Origin: Candidatus Dormiibacterota bacterium
Lineage (GTDB): Bacteria; Vulcanimicrobiota; Vulcanimicrobiia; Vulcanimicrobiales; Vulcanimicrobiaceae
DNA: 51,994 bases
Direction: 5' to 3'
Assembly (NCBI GenBank): GCA_035532835.1
Contig: DATKQG010000086.1
Location: 1-51,994, forward strand
Numbering within the stretch: position 1 is the first letter of the stretch; each line of letters opens with the position of its first letter. Below are positions 40,124 through 49,056 of the stretch, in pieces. The notes beneath the pieces are model-generated. The model was given only the letters and a program-made list of their open reading frames with translations, was not told the DNA's origin and made no database searches. The translations under genes were made by a program, and so were the position numbers.

Positions 40124-42748
40124 TTAGCCCGACCCTTTCGGCGCTGGCGTCAAAAACTGTTCCTCAAACTCAAGTGGCTTCTGCGGAACTCCCAGATAGA
40201 AGCCTTGCCCGAAATCGCACTTCAGACCGATCAATCGTTCGAGCACTTCGGCTGATTCAACGCCTTCTGCGACGACGCGCATATCCAGATCGTGAGCGAG
40301 TTGCACGACCGAGCGTACCAACGCAAGATCGCGATTATCGACGAGCATACTTCCTACAAAGGATCGGTCGACTTTGACAATGCTGATGGGAAGGGTCCGT
40401 AAGAAGGACAGCGAGGAATAGCCAGTACCGAAGTCGTCGACGGCAATTTCGGCGCCTGCGTCCCGCAGAAAAGCGAGCGTCGCCGAAACGCGCTCCGGAT
40501 CGACGAGAATCGCGCTTTCCGTGAGTTCGACACACAGCGACGAGGCCGGCAATCCGGCCCGTTCGAGAATCCGCAGTATGTCGCGCGCGCTTTCCTGACG
40601 CACGAGGTCATTGCTCGAAAAATTGATTGAAAAGCGAAAATCATTCGCAATCTTCGCCCCGCGACGCCAACGATCGAAGCATGCGGCGGCCGTCTCCACG
40701 ACGTACGTGCCGATGCTCGTGATGATCCCGTTATCTTCCGCTAGTTTTATGAAATCCGCGGGCGGTATCGATCCGAATTGCGCATGGTCCCATCGCAGCA
40801 ACGCCTCCACCCCCCACAGGGAACGGTCATCACAGCGAAAGATGGGCTGTACTTCAATGCCGAATTCGCCGCGCGAGAGCGCTGCGTGCAACTGCTGCTC
40901 CACGGAGAGCTGGTTTGCCATCAGCGTTCGAACCTTGGGAGAAAAAGCGCACAACTGGTTGCCGCCACACCGTTTTGCGTCGAACATCGCGACGTCTGCA
41001 TTGCGTAGGAGTTCGTGCATGCCATCTTCGCGCGCGGTCGCGAAACCAGCGCTCACGCTGAGGTGAAGCAGGCGTCCCTCCGCAAAGAACGGCCGCTCGA
41101 ACGCATCGCAAATGCGTTTGGCCAGCATTTCGGCCTCGTTTTCCCGAACGTTCTCGTAAAGCACGGCGAACTCGTCTCCGCCCGTTCGCGCGATCATGTC
41201 ATACGTCCGAATAATGCTACCGACGCGCTGGGTAACGGCGCATAGAAGCCGGTCGCCCGCGTCGTTCCCGAGAGCATCGTTGATGCTCTTGAAACGATCG
41301 ATATCGAAGACGATAAGGGCGTTGAGATGATCGTTCATGAGGGTGCCGCGGCGCGCTAGGCGCTCGGTGAGCGCCCGGCGCGTCGCGGCTCCGGTTAGCG
41401 GCTCGATACCGCTCGAGTTACTCAGCGCGATTTCCGCCGCGGTACTCCGCAGCGCGATGTGCCTACGGCGAATCGCGCGAGCGAGTTGCATTTCTCCGAA
41501 TGTCCACGGCCGCGAGTACACGTGCATATTCGCACCAACACACTCAGTCGCGATCGAGCACGCCCGACACTCTACCGGCAGGCTCGCGTCGATCGTTGGT
41601 GCGCTCGGCCGGAACCATGCAAGATACTCCTCGCCGCGCGAGGTTAGCGGAAGGATGAGCAGCCCTCCGGACCAGCCATACTTCGACGCTATCTCCGGGT
41701 GCTCGATGCCCAGCGACCGGGTCGCGAAGACATCCTCGCCATGCAACGCACAGAGCGCGGCAACGAGTTCGTCGATACCGCCGCTTGCCGGCGCAATGCC
41801 CTCGAGCGTTCGGGTTTGGGCATAGCGAGCGGCTGAGCCCGATGCTTGAATGAGCGCCAAAGGCTCTTCGAGCAATTGGGCATCAGCCAAGACGGCCGGA
41901 GCATTCCCGTCCTGGCAACTCATCAGCTTGGCGGACACGCCGCCACCGAAAAGTCGACATGCGGCCAACATATCATCGGGCGGGCATGATGCCTGCGAAA
42001 GGGCTCCGATGAGCACGCCGTAGAGATTCCCGCTCACAAGGATTGGGATGACCGCGATCGTGTGCGGTGCATACTGTTCGGCGAGGGCTCCGTACCCATT
42101 CGCGATCGCCGAACCCGCAGCCAGGGCATCGATATGCCGTTCGATGGTACTCCAGGGGCCGCTCAACGCCGTGGCTTTAGGGCAAAGCGTGAAGCCGCCC
42201 GTCTGTTGCAACGAGAAAAGAAACTGCTCGTCGAAGCGCTGCCGCAACGTGCGCAGGCAGATGTCCGGCTTGTCCTCCGAAGCTTCATCCACGAGCCATA
42301 AGCGCGTACCGTCGGCATGCCATAGAGAGGCGCGCTCGAATCCCCCGAGCCGGCGAAAAGCCCGCACGGCAGTCGCGCACAGATCCGCCTCAGTATTGCC
42401 GAGTCCGCTAAGCGCGGCCTCAACGCGAGCCATCCATACGGGAGAGTCCGCAGCACCGCGCGCGTGGCAAGATTGGTGTACGATGTAGGAGTCGGACGAA
42501 ATGAGGGCCGCACCGCGCACGGTGTGGTCGTCGGCGTACCGATAAAACTCGCGCTGCTGAGAAATCGCCGCGAGCGCATCCTCGCCGAGTTCCTCAAGAA
42601 GCCCCCGCCCCAGGGCGCTGGAAGCATAGTCCGATCCGCAGGTTGCAGTAATCCGCAGACTGCTACGATCGATCACCATAAAACGGTGCGAACACGTACG
42701 TCGATCGGCGATATCCGGTACCCGCCTTTCAGGGTTATGCTGTATCAT
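40124..42748 (-). CDS. GGDEF-EAL protein with phytochrome-like sensory part
   Basis: A large cyclic-di-GMP enzyme of about 874 residues. The N-terminal half (1-430) has PAS-, GAF- and PHY-like segments: HRFMVIDRSSLRI near the start, the PHY-like YLAWFRP (about 375) and PWTFGEMQLARAIRR (about 410). The DIP motif and the usual N-terminal chromophore cysteine of bacteriophytochromes are not visible. GGDEF is intact at 523-527 with an RTYD inhibitory site before it, and EAL is intact at 648-650, with DDFGTGYSSL and AEGVES. So both diguanylate cyclase and phosphodiesterase activities are possible. Start ATG 42748 is uncertain; ATG 42679 is an alternative. It diverges from a chemoreceptor gene. Confidence 0.85.
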   Translation of the reverse strand: MIQHNPERRVPDIADRRTCSHRFMVIDRSSLRITATCGSDYASSALGRGLLEELGEDALAAISQQREFYRYADDHTVRGAALISSDSYIVHQSCHARGAADSPVWMARVEAALSGLGNTEADLCATAVRAFRRLGGFERASLWHADGTRLWLVDEASEDKPDICLRTLRQRFDEQFLFSLQQTGGFTLCPKATALSGPWSTIERHIDALAAGSAIANGYGALAEQYAPHTIAVIPILVSGNLYGVLIGALSQASCPPDDMLAACRLFGGGVSAKLMSCQDGNAPAVLADAQLLEEPLALIQASGSAARYAQTRTLEGIAPASGGIDELVAALCALHGEDVFATRSLGIEHPEIASKYGWSGGLLILPLTSRGEEYLAWFRPSAPTIDASLPVECRACSIATECVGANMHVYSRPWTFGEMQLARAIRRRHIALRSTAAEIALSNSSGIEPLTGAATRRALTERLARRGTLMNDHLNALIVFDIDRFKSINDALGNDAGDRLLCAVTQRVGSIIRTYDMIARTGGDEFAVLYENVRENEAEMLAKRICDAFERPFFAEGRLLHLSVSAGFATAREDGMHELLRNADVAMFDAKRCGGNQLCAFSPKVRTLMANQLSVEQQLHAALSRGEFGIEVQPIFRCDDRSLWGVEALLRWDHAQFGSIPPADFIKLAEDNGIITSIGTYVVETAAACFDRWRRGAKIANDFRFSINFSSNDLVRQESARDILRILERAGLPASSLCVELTESAILVDPERVSATLAFLRDAGAEIAVDDFGTGYSSLSFLRTLPISIVKVDRSFVGSMLVDNRDLALVRSVVQLAHDLDMRVVAEGVESAEVLERLIGLKCDFGQGFYLGVPQKPLEFEEQFLTPAPKGSG

Positions 42749-42874
42749 TACCGTATCTACGGAATCTACGGCGTAACGGCAAAAGCGACGATTATCGCCT
42801 TGCGGTAACGACCCGGTTACGATATCGCCTCGGGTGGTAGCGCCCGCTTGCCGCAGGACCGAGGACTGAACTAT

Positions 42875-44350
42875 ATGGGTATCGCGCTCGCGGCCGTTGC
42901 TATAGCTGCCAGTGCAGCTTTGCTGTTTGCATATCGCAAGCACAGACTTGCGGCGAACCGCCATGCCGCGCTGCAAGCCGAATGCGATACATGGCGCGAG
43001 CAGGCGCGAGATAGTGAAAAACTCATCGAGCACCTCTCTCTCGCGCTCGCGCGGCCCGGCATTGGCGTGGCCGCTCTGGATTCCGGCAACCTTGTATGGA
43101 GTAGCGGCACGTGGCAGGAGCTCTCTGCCCAATACGAGTTTTCACCGTTACTGCTACGGCTACGGGGCTCGACGCGTCCCGAACAGACGGCCTGGGAGTG
43201 GTTTGCCGCCGGGGACGAATGCTTCCGCATTCATGCAGTCCGGGACGGTCGTATCCTGTACGTAACGGTCGAGCAATTCAGTGAGGTCGGCCGCTGTGTC
43301 ACGAATCTCAAGGAAGCGATCGCGACCTGTTTGAGCGGCGGGGCGCATCTTGAGATACCTCATTCCGGCACGCCCTTCGACGCGCTTACGACGGATATCC
43401 AACTCTTGGCTCATGCGTTTGCGGCGATTGAAGCCCCGCTCGGGGCATCGAGCGACCCAACACCTACTCTCTATGAAGGATGGAGCGAAGAAATCATCTC
43501 GCTCCGCGAAGAATTGCAGCGCATTCGCTCGATCGTCGCCGATGCAGCCCACAAGCTGATTCCCACCTTCGTCGGCCTAGACGAAAAAGTGAAGCGGCAG
43601 TTCGAACTCGCCGAGGACCTGCTACGAAACCGCGACGTGACGTCGGCCGGCGCCGAGCAATGCGCGGTCGAGCTATTTTTAGAGCAAATGCGAGAGTCGT
43701 TCGAGGGGATCGTCGCGCAACTGCAGAGCAATGCCGTGGTCGTCGGCGAACTGGCGACCCGCATCGATCAACTCAATGCGGGCATTCACGGCGTCGTCGA
43801 GTTGTTTGGGGACATCGATCGCATGAGCGATCAGACGAAGATGCTCGCGCTCAATGCGTCCATCGAAGCCGCGCGGGCCGGCAGCGCCGGCAGGGGTTTT
43901 GCGGTCGTCGCCAGCGAGGTGCGCAAACTCTCCGAGCGCTCCTCCACGATCACGAAGCAAATGCGCGCAGTCCTCTCACAGCTTGCGGGCGAAGTCGAAC
44001 GTCACATGCAAAGCCTAAAAGAAAGCGATGAGATGATCGCGCGTTCCTCTCAGGAACGATTCCATGAGGTCATCGAGCAAATGCGTAGCGCCGAACAGAT
44101 CATCACGCTCTCGCTCGATGAGATGAGCCGTCTTGCCGGAGGCGTTTCCGATGATGTCCGGCAAGCGGTGATTTGTCTGCAGTTTCCCGATCTAGTCATA
44201 CAACTGCTCGATCATGCCGAAAGTCGAATGACTTCGTTAGAGGCGGGCTTGGCAAGCCCACAGACACATTATAAAGCGATTTTAGGCGAAACCACCTCGC
44301 ACGCGGTGGCACAGCGAGAGATGACCGCAGGAAGCGTTCATCTCTTCTAA
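42875..44350 (+). CDS. methyl-accepting chemotaxis protein, single N-terminal helix
   Basis: A 491-residue chemoreceptor. One N-terminal transmembrane helix (about 2-19, [18 protein letters not shown]) is followed by a PAS-like cytoplasmic segment (about 60-150), a long coiled coil and the signalling tip [38 protein letters not shown] (about 330-370; quoted here in parts only). ATG 42875 is preferred because GAGGA lies nine bases upstream; TTG 42848 would add nine residues. It leads the cheY-cheA operon. Confidence 0.9.
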   Translation: MGIALAAVAIAASAALLFAYRKHRLAANRHAALQAECDTWREQARDSEKLIEHLSLALARPGIGVAALDSGNLVWSSGTWQELSAQYEFSPLLLRLRGSTRPEQTAWEWFAAGDECFRIHAVRDGRILYVTVEQFSEVGRCVTNLKEAIATCLSGGAHLEIPHSGTPFDALTTDIQLLAHAFAAIEAPLGASSDPTPTLYEGWSEEIISLREELQRIRSIVADAAHKLIPTFVGLDEKVKRQFELAEDLLRNRDVTSAGAEQCAVELFLEQMRESFEGIVAQLQSNAVVVGELATRIDQLNAGIHGVVELFGDIDRMSDQTKMLALNASIEAARAGSAGRGFAVVASEVRKLSERSSTITKQMRAVLSQLAGEVERHMQSLKESDEMIARSSQERFHEVIEQMRSAEQIITLSLDEMSRLAGGVSDDVRQAVICLQFPDLVIQLLDHAESRMTSLEAGLASPQTHYKAILGETTSHAVAQREMTAGSVHLF

Positions 44351-44362
44351 TTTGGAGTATGT

Positions 44363-44725
44363 ATGGAACGAACGATTCTAGCGGTTGACGATTCCCCGTC
44401 GATCCGGCAAATGGTCGCCTTCACGCTCAAAGCCGAAGGATACGCCGTTACCGAGGCTGCCGATGGAGAGGACGCACTCGCCAAAGCCAAAGAACGCGCC
44501 TTTTCGCTCGTGCTAACGGATCAGAATATGCCGAAAATGGATGGGCTCACGCTGATCCGTCGCCTGCGTGAGTTGTCCACCTACAGGAACACGCCGATTC
44601 TGATCCTCACCACGGAGTCGGGAACACAGATGAAAGAACAGGGACGTGATGCCGGCGCAACGGGCTGGCTGGTAAAGCCGTTTGACCCCGAGCGTCTGCT
44701 GGAAGTCGTACGCAAGGTGCTCTAG
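44363..44725 (+). CDS. cheY: CheY-type single-domain response regulator
   Basis: A 120-residue receiver domain. Residues include the acidic pair AVDDSPS, the phospho-acceptor Asp in LVLTDQNMPKMDGL (about residue 53), the Thr/Ser in ILTTES and the Lys in LVKPFDP. It lies between the chemoreceptor and cheA, with cheA starting two bases after its stop, so it is the output regulator of this cluster. Confidence 0.93.
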   Translation: MERTILAVDDSPSIRQMVAFTLKAEGYAVTEAADGEDALAKAKERAFSLVLTDQNMPKMDGLTLIRRLRELSTYRNTPILILTTESGTQMKEQGRDAGATGWLVKPFDPERLLEVVRKVL

Positions 44726-44726
44726 C

Positions 44727-46643
44727 GTGCCCATAGATATCAAACAGTTCTATCAGGGCTTCTTCGACGAGGTCGCCGAGCACCTAGAGCATTTGGAAGC
44801 ACTCGCCGTCGCCATCGATGTCGAAAATCCGGAAAAGGAACACATCGCGGCGCTCTTTCGTATCGCGCATTCGATCAAAGGCGCGAGCGGGACGTTTGGT
44901 TTTTCCTCGATGACGACGTTGACGCACGCAATGGAGACCCTCCTCGACCGCGTGCGGCAAGGAAGGCTCGCGATGTCGGCCGAGATGATCGATGTGCTCC
45001 TGAGCGCACGGGACGTGCTGCAGCTCCAACTCGAAGCGTATCGCGCCGACACCGAAATCGATCCTGGGGCCGCCAAGCAAATGGAAACCGAGCTGCTTCG
45101 ATTCGCCGCCGAAACCATGACCGGTGCTCAGCATACCTTCGAAGTACTCTACTCCTGTAAGCAAATCGGAGCCGATCGCGCCGCGGCCCTGGACGCACTA
45201 TCCGACGCATTTTCCAACCTGGGCGTCGTACGATTGCGCCCACAGGATGCCGAGCAGCCTATCTGGCGCTTTGCGCTTCGTACCCCGGCAGCCGAACAAG
45301 AAATCCGCGATCTCTGCGCCTATCTCGGCGGACCGCGTGATGGCGTAGAGATCGTCAATGCGGGGGTGCGCGACCGCGGTGAGATGGTCGCTCGCACGAA
45401 GCCTCCCCAAGAGAATGAAAGCTATGGGTTCTTCGAACCCGTGCGGCCCGCGCGAACCGAACCGGCTACGCCTTCGATCATCCCGGCCGGAGGCGATTCA
45501 GATGCTTCGACGATTCGCGTGCGGCTCGATAAGGTCGAACGGCTCATCAATTTGGCGGGCGAGATGATCGTTACGACCTCAACGCTCGCTCAATCCGTTC
45601 AGGATGTCGATTCAGCCGTGCATGCAACCCTGATGAGCACCGTGGAGGTGTTGGAACGGCAGACGCGCGACCTGCGCGAAGGCGTCATGGCGGTACGCAT
45701 GATGCAGGTGGGGATGCTTTTCGCACGGTTTACGCGCGTCGTACGGGAGGCCGCGCACAAACTCGGGAAGGATGCTGTTCTAGTCACCTCCGGTGACGAT
45801 ACGGAACTCGATAAGGGTCTCATGGAGCAGATCGCCGATCCGCTCGCGCATCTGATCCGTAACGCGATCGACCACGGAATCGAACCGCCGGCACTCCGCG
45901 AATCCCTCGGCAAAGAACGGCGCGGCACGATTCGACTGCGGGCGCGGCAAGAAAGCGGCCGCGTCCTCATTGAGGTGTCCGACGATGGACGCGGGCTGAA
46001 CCGAGAAGCCATCCTTGCGAAAGCGCGAGCGCTCGGGAATGAAGTCCCCGCCGATGCGCCCGACGCGCAGGTTTGGGCCCTAGTCTTCGCCCCGGGCCTT
46101 TCTACGGCAAGCGAGGTCTCCGATATCTCGGGCCGAGGGGTTGGAATGGACATCGTGCTGGCCAACGTCACGCGCCTAGGCGGCCGCGTCGACATCGCTT
46201 CGAAAGAAGGGCTCGGAACGACGGTCACGCTTAGCGTTCCCTTGACGCTTGCGATCATCGATGGATTAGCGGTTCGCGCTGATGGACAGACCTATGTGAT
46301 TCCGCTGGAAACCATCGTGGAATCCTTTTCGCTCGGTGAGCGCTCCGTGCATACCATCGGCTCTGCGCATCGGGTCGTCGAATTCCGCGGCCGGCAAGTA
46401 CCGCTCGTTTCAATCACTGGAATGTCCGAAGCGGCAACTGCGCATCGCCCTATCGCAGTAGTCGTGGAGAGCGAAGGCGCCATCGCTGCACTATGCGTTG
46501 ACGAACTCGAAGGCCAATACCAGGTTGTCGTAAAGAGCCTCGAAGCCAACTTCCGACGCGTGCCCGGGTTGATCGGTGCCACCGTCATGGGAAGCGGCGA
46601 GGTTGCGTTTATCCTCGACGTTCCCGCTGTCGTCGCATCGTAG
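44727..46643 (+). CDS. cheA: chemotaxis histidine kinase CheA
   Basis: A 638-residue CheA. The HPt domain has the phospho-histidine His48 in FRIAHSIKGASGTFGF. After a variable P2-like region come the dimerisation helices (LDKVERLINLAGEMIV), the ATPase domain (LIRNAIDHGIEPP, DDGRGLN, GRGVGMDIV) and the C-terminal CheW-like domain. GTG 44727 is the start, with AAGGTG 8 bases before it; an upstream frame is the shadow of cheY. Its 3' end overlaps cheB by 35 bases on the other strand. Confidence 0.95.
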   Translation: MPIDIKQFYQGFFDEVAEHLEHLEALAVAIDVENPEKEHIAALFRIAHSIKGASGTFGFSSMTTLTHAMETLLDRVRQGRLAMSAEMIDVLLSARDVLQLQLEAYRADTEIDPGAAKQMETELLRFAAETMTGAQHTFEVLYSCKQIGADRAAALDALSDAFSNLGVVRLRPQDAEQPIWRFALRTPAAEQEIRDLCAYLGGPRDGVEIVNAGVRDRGEMVARTKPPQENESYGFFEPVRPARTEPATPSIIPAGGDSDASTIRVRLDKVERLINLAGEMIVTTSTLAQSVQDVDSAVHATLMSTVEVLERQTRDLREGVMAVRMMQVGMLFARFTRVVREAAHKLGKDAVLVTSGDDTELDKGLMEQIADPLAHLIRNAIDHGIEPPALRESLGKERRGTIRLRARQESGRVLIEVSDDGRGLNREAILAKARALGNEVPADAPDAQVWALVFAPGLSTASEVSDISGRGVGMDIVLANVTRLGGRVDIASKEGLGTTVTLSVPLTLAIIDGLAVRADGQTYVIPLETIVESFSLGERSVHTIGSAHRVVEFRGRQVPLVSITGMSEAATAHRPIAVVVESEGAIAALCVDELEGQYQVVVKSLEANFRRVPGLIGATVMGSGEVAFILDVPAVVAS

Positions 46644-47625
46644 CGACGATCCGTTGCGCGATGAGTTCCAAGGGTACGATTTCGCATGCGGCTCCGAGAT
46701 CGATCGCCGCTTTCGGCATGCCGAACACCATCGAGGATTCCTCATCTTGGGCCACCGTATGAGCGCCGGCCCGACGTAACGCGAGCAGCCCCTTTGCGCC
46801 ATCGGCTCCCATGCCCGTGAGTAGTATGCCGACCGCATCAGAACTCGCGACCTTGGCAGCCGACTCAAAAAGAACGTCCACGGATGGGCGATGGCGGTTG
46901 ACTCGCGGCCCCTCATCCAGGACGGCACGGTATTCGCCGGGACGCCCGGCGACGCGCAGGTGCATATCCCCCGGAGCAATGTATGCATGTCCGGGAAGCA
47001 GCGCATCGAGATTCGCCGCTTCGTGAACTCTCAGCGCGCTCGATCTATCCATTCGCTCGGCGAACGACCTCGTGAACAGCTTGGGCATGTGCTGCGTAAC
47101 GACGACGGGCGAGAGCGTCGCGGGTAACGCGGCGAGGATCGTTCGCAAAGCCTCGGCTCCGCCGGTCGATGCACCGATCAAGATAAGGCCGTTGCGGGAC
47201 TCCCCGGCGGGCGTCCGCATGCGCGCGCGCCTAGCCGCTTGTACCTTTTCGTAAAGAAGATCGGCGAAGGCACCAAAATCCGAGGGGTTCGATACGATCG
47301 GTTTCAATACGAAATCCACCGCGCCCAATTCGAGCGCGCGCAGCGTGAGTTCGGTACTCGCCACGGTCGGCGAGGAGAGCATGATCACCGGTAGCGGGCG
47401 AACCTGCATAATCTGTTCCAGGAAGGTAAGCCCGTCCATTCCCGGCATATCGATGTCGAGCGTCATCACATCCGGCACCAACATTTCGATTGCCTCACGT
47501 GCTTGCTCGGCATCGGCCGCCTCTCCCACAACCGCTATCCCCGGCATTGCCGTGATGACCGCACGAAGAACGCTACGCATGATCGACGAATCGTCGACGA
47601 TGAGCAAACGCGTGATAGGGGTCAC
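46609..47625 (-). CDS. cheB: chemotaxis methylesterase/glutamine deamidase CheB
   Basis: A 338-residue CheB. The N-terminal receiver domain has LLIVDDSSIMRSVL and LDIDMPGMDGL; the C-terminal esterase has the catalytic Ser in GASTGGAEAL, His in VTQHMP and Asp in LLTGMGADGAKGL. It removes methyl groups from chemoreceptors. It overlaps cheD by four bases upstream and cheA by 35 bases downstream. Confidence 0.94.
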   Translation of the reverse strand: MTPITRLLIVDDSSIMRSVLRAVITAMPGIAVVGEAADAEQAREAIEMLVPDVMTLDIDMPGMDGLTFLEQIMQVRPLPVIMLSSPTVASTELTLRALELGAVDFVLKPIVSNPSDFGAFADLLYEKVQAARRARMRTPAGESRNGLILIGASTGGAEALRTILAALPATLSPVVVTQHMPKLFTRSFAERMDRSSALRVHEAANLDALLPGHAYIAPGDMHLRVAGRPGEYRAVLDEGPRVNRHRPSVDVLFESAAKVASSDAVGILLTGMGADGAKGLLALRRAGAHTVAQDEESSMVFGMPKAAIDLGAACEIVPLELIAQRIVATMRRQRERRG

Positions 47626-48230
47626 GAGAAAATATCCACGTCGCCATAGATCGTCTGGCGTGAGAGCTTTTCCATATATTCGACATCACGGGCCGACACC
47701 GTGTCGTTCGTGACCGTACGCAGGTATTTAACGTGCACGACGCCGGTGCGCGGAAAAAAGTAGATCTTCCTGGGCACGTCGCCCAAGAGATCCTCCGATG
47801 CGAGACGGATTTTCTCCACCTTCAAGTACTCCCGAACGAATACGGCGTTATCTACCCCGATGTTGAGTTGAGTGAATGCTTTCACGACCGCCGCACCGCC
47901 GAAAACTTTGGCCTCGAGATTTTCTCTGCGGCACCCGTGTTTGATAAGTTCGTTGATAACCAGTTCCATCGCGTAGGATCCGTAGCGCATGCCCAGTGTA
48001 TGCCCGATCTTGACGCCGTCTTGGCTGCGAATGGCGGGCAGCATAAAATGGTTCATGCCACCCTTGCCGCTAGTGACGTCGCGGATGCACGCCGCAATGC
48101 ACGATCCAAGCACGGTCACGATGGCGACGTCTTCATCCGTAACGTAATACTGTCCGGGCGTAAGCTTGACCGTATCGGTCTTGAAATACGTATCGAAATA
48201 ACGATTCGGAAGCAGGGGGTTGTCGTTCAC
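47622..48230 (-). CDS. cheD: chemoreceptor glutamine deamidase CheD
   Basis: A 202-residue CheD. The catalytic Cys lies in VTVLGSCIAACIRD and the His in GGMNHFMLP, with AKVFGGAA further on. CheD deamidates receptor glutamines and can bind CheC or CheB-type partners. GTG 48230 is the start, four bases after the cheR stop. The C-terminal part is about 40 residues longer than the minimal family form. Confidence 0.92.
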   Translation of the reverse strand: MNDNPLLPNRYFDTYFKTDTVKLTPGQYYVTDEDVAIVTVLGSCIAACIRDVTSGKGGMNHFMLPAIRSQDGVKIGHTLGMRYGSYAMELVINELIKHGCRRENLEAKVFGGAAVVKAFTQLNIGVDNAVFVREYLKVEKIRLASEDLLGDVPRKIYFFPRTGVVHVKYLRTVTNDTVSARDVEYMEKLSRQTIYGDVDIFS

Positions 48231-48234
48231 AGGG

Positions 48235-49056
48235 TCAGGCCGTGCTTGTGCGTTCGTAGGTTGTACGGCCGACTGGTTTGAGGCTTTCGTTAAATCCGCT
48301 GATGAGTTCGGAATGCCCGGTAAAGAGCAAGCCCCCCGGCCGCAGCAGCCCCACCATTCGCCCGATCACGTCGCGCTGCGTGGGCTTATCGAAATAGATA
48401 AGCACATTCCGGCAAAAAATCACGTCTAGATCTCCGTTTAACGGCCACGCATTGGAACGAAGATTTGTTTCGCGAAACACGACCAGACTGCGCACCTCTG
48501 GGCGAACGCGAACGAAGCCTTCGTTCGGCCCGCTCCCCCGAAGAAAAAATGCATGGAGGCGCTCCTGGGTCAGATCCTTGCAGCGATCCAAGGCATAGAC
48601 GCCTGCCTCGCCTTGCGCCAAGACCTCGGTATTGATATCCGTGGCAAGAACGTTGCACGGCGGCTCCAGCGTCCGTAGCGATTCACATGCCGTCATCACG
48701 ATGGAGTATGGTTCTTCGCCGGTAGACGCGGCGGAGCACCAGATTCTCATCGGCCGCTTAGCCTTGCGCAAAAATGCATCCAGCATCACGAAATGCGTGG
48801 GTTCCCGAAAAAACGCGGTCAGGTTCGTCGTCAGCGCGTTGACGAATGCCACGCGTTCGCACTCGTCGCTACCGATTACATCGAGATATTCGTGAAACGA
48901 CTCGATCTTAAGAGCGCGAAGCCGTCGCGAGAGGCGGTTGTACACCATCTCGCGCTTGACATCCCCTAGAGCGATCCCCGCCAATTCGCGGATAAGGGCG
49001 CGAACTCGGCGGAAATCGCTCTCGGTGAAGCCGTACGATTCTAGAATGTTTTCCAA
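48235..49056 (-). CDS. cheR: chemotaxis protein methyltransferase CheR
   Basis: A 273-residue SAM-dependent methyltransferase. The N-terminal helical domain (about 1-80) is followed by the SAM-binding site [28 protein letters not shown] and [11 protein letters not shown]. It methylates glutamates of the receptors. The start is TTG 49056, inside the end of the upstream receptor gene, with no strong ribosome binding site, which suggests translational coupling. Confidence 0.93.
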   Translation of the reverse strand: MENILESYGFTESDFRRVRALIRELAGIALGDVKREMVYNRLSRRLRALKIESFHEYLDVIGSDECERVAFVNALTTNLTAFFREPTHFVMLDAFLRKAKRPMRIWCSAASTGEEPYSIVMTACESLRTLEPPCNVLATDINTEVLAQGEAGVYALDRCKDLTQERLHAFFLRGSGPNEGFVRVRPEVRSLVVFRETNLRSNAWPLNGDLDVIFCRNVLIYFDKPTQRDVIGRMVGLLRPGGLLFTGHSELISGFNESLKPVGRTTYERTSTA

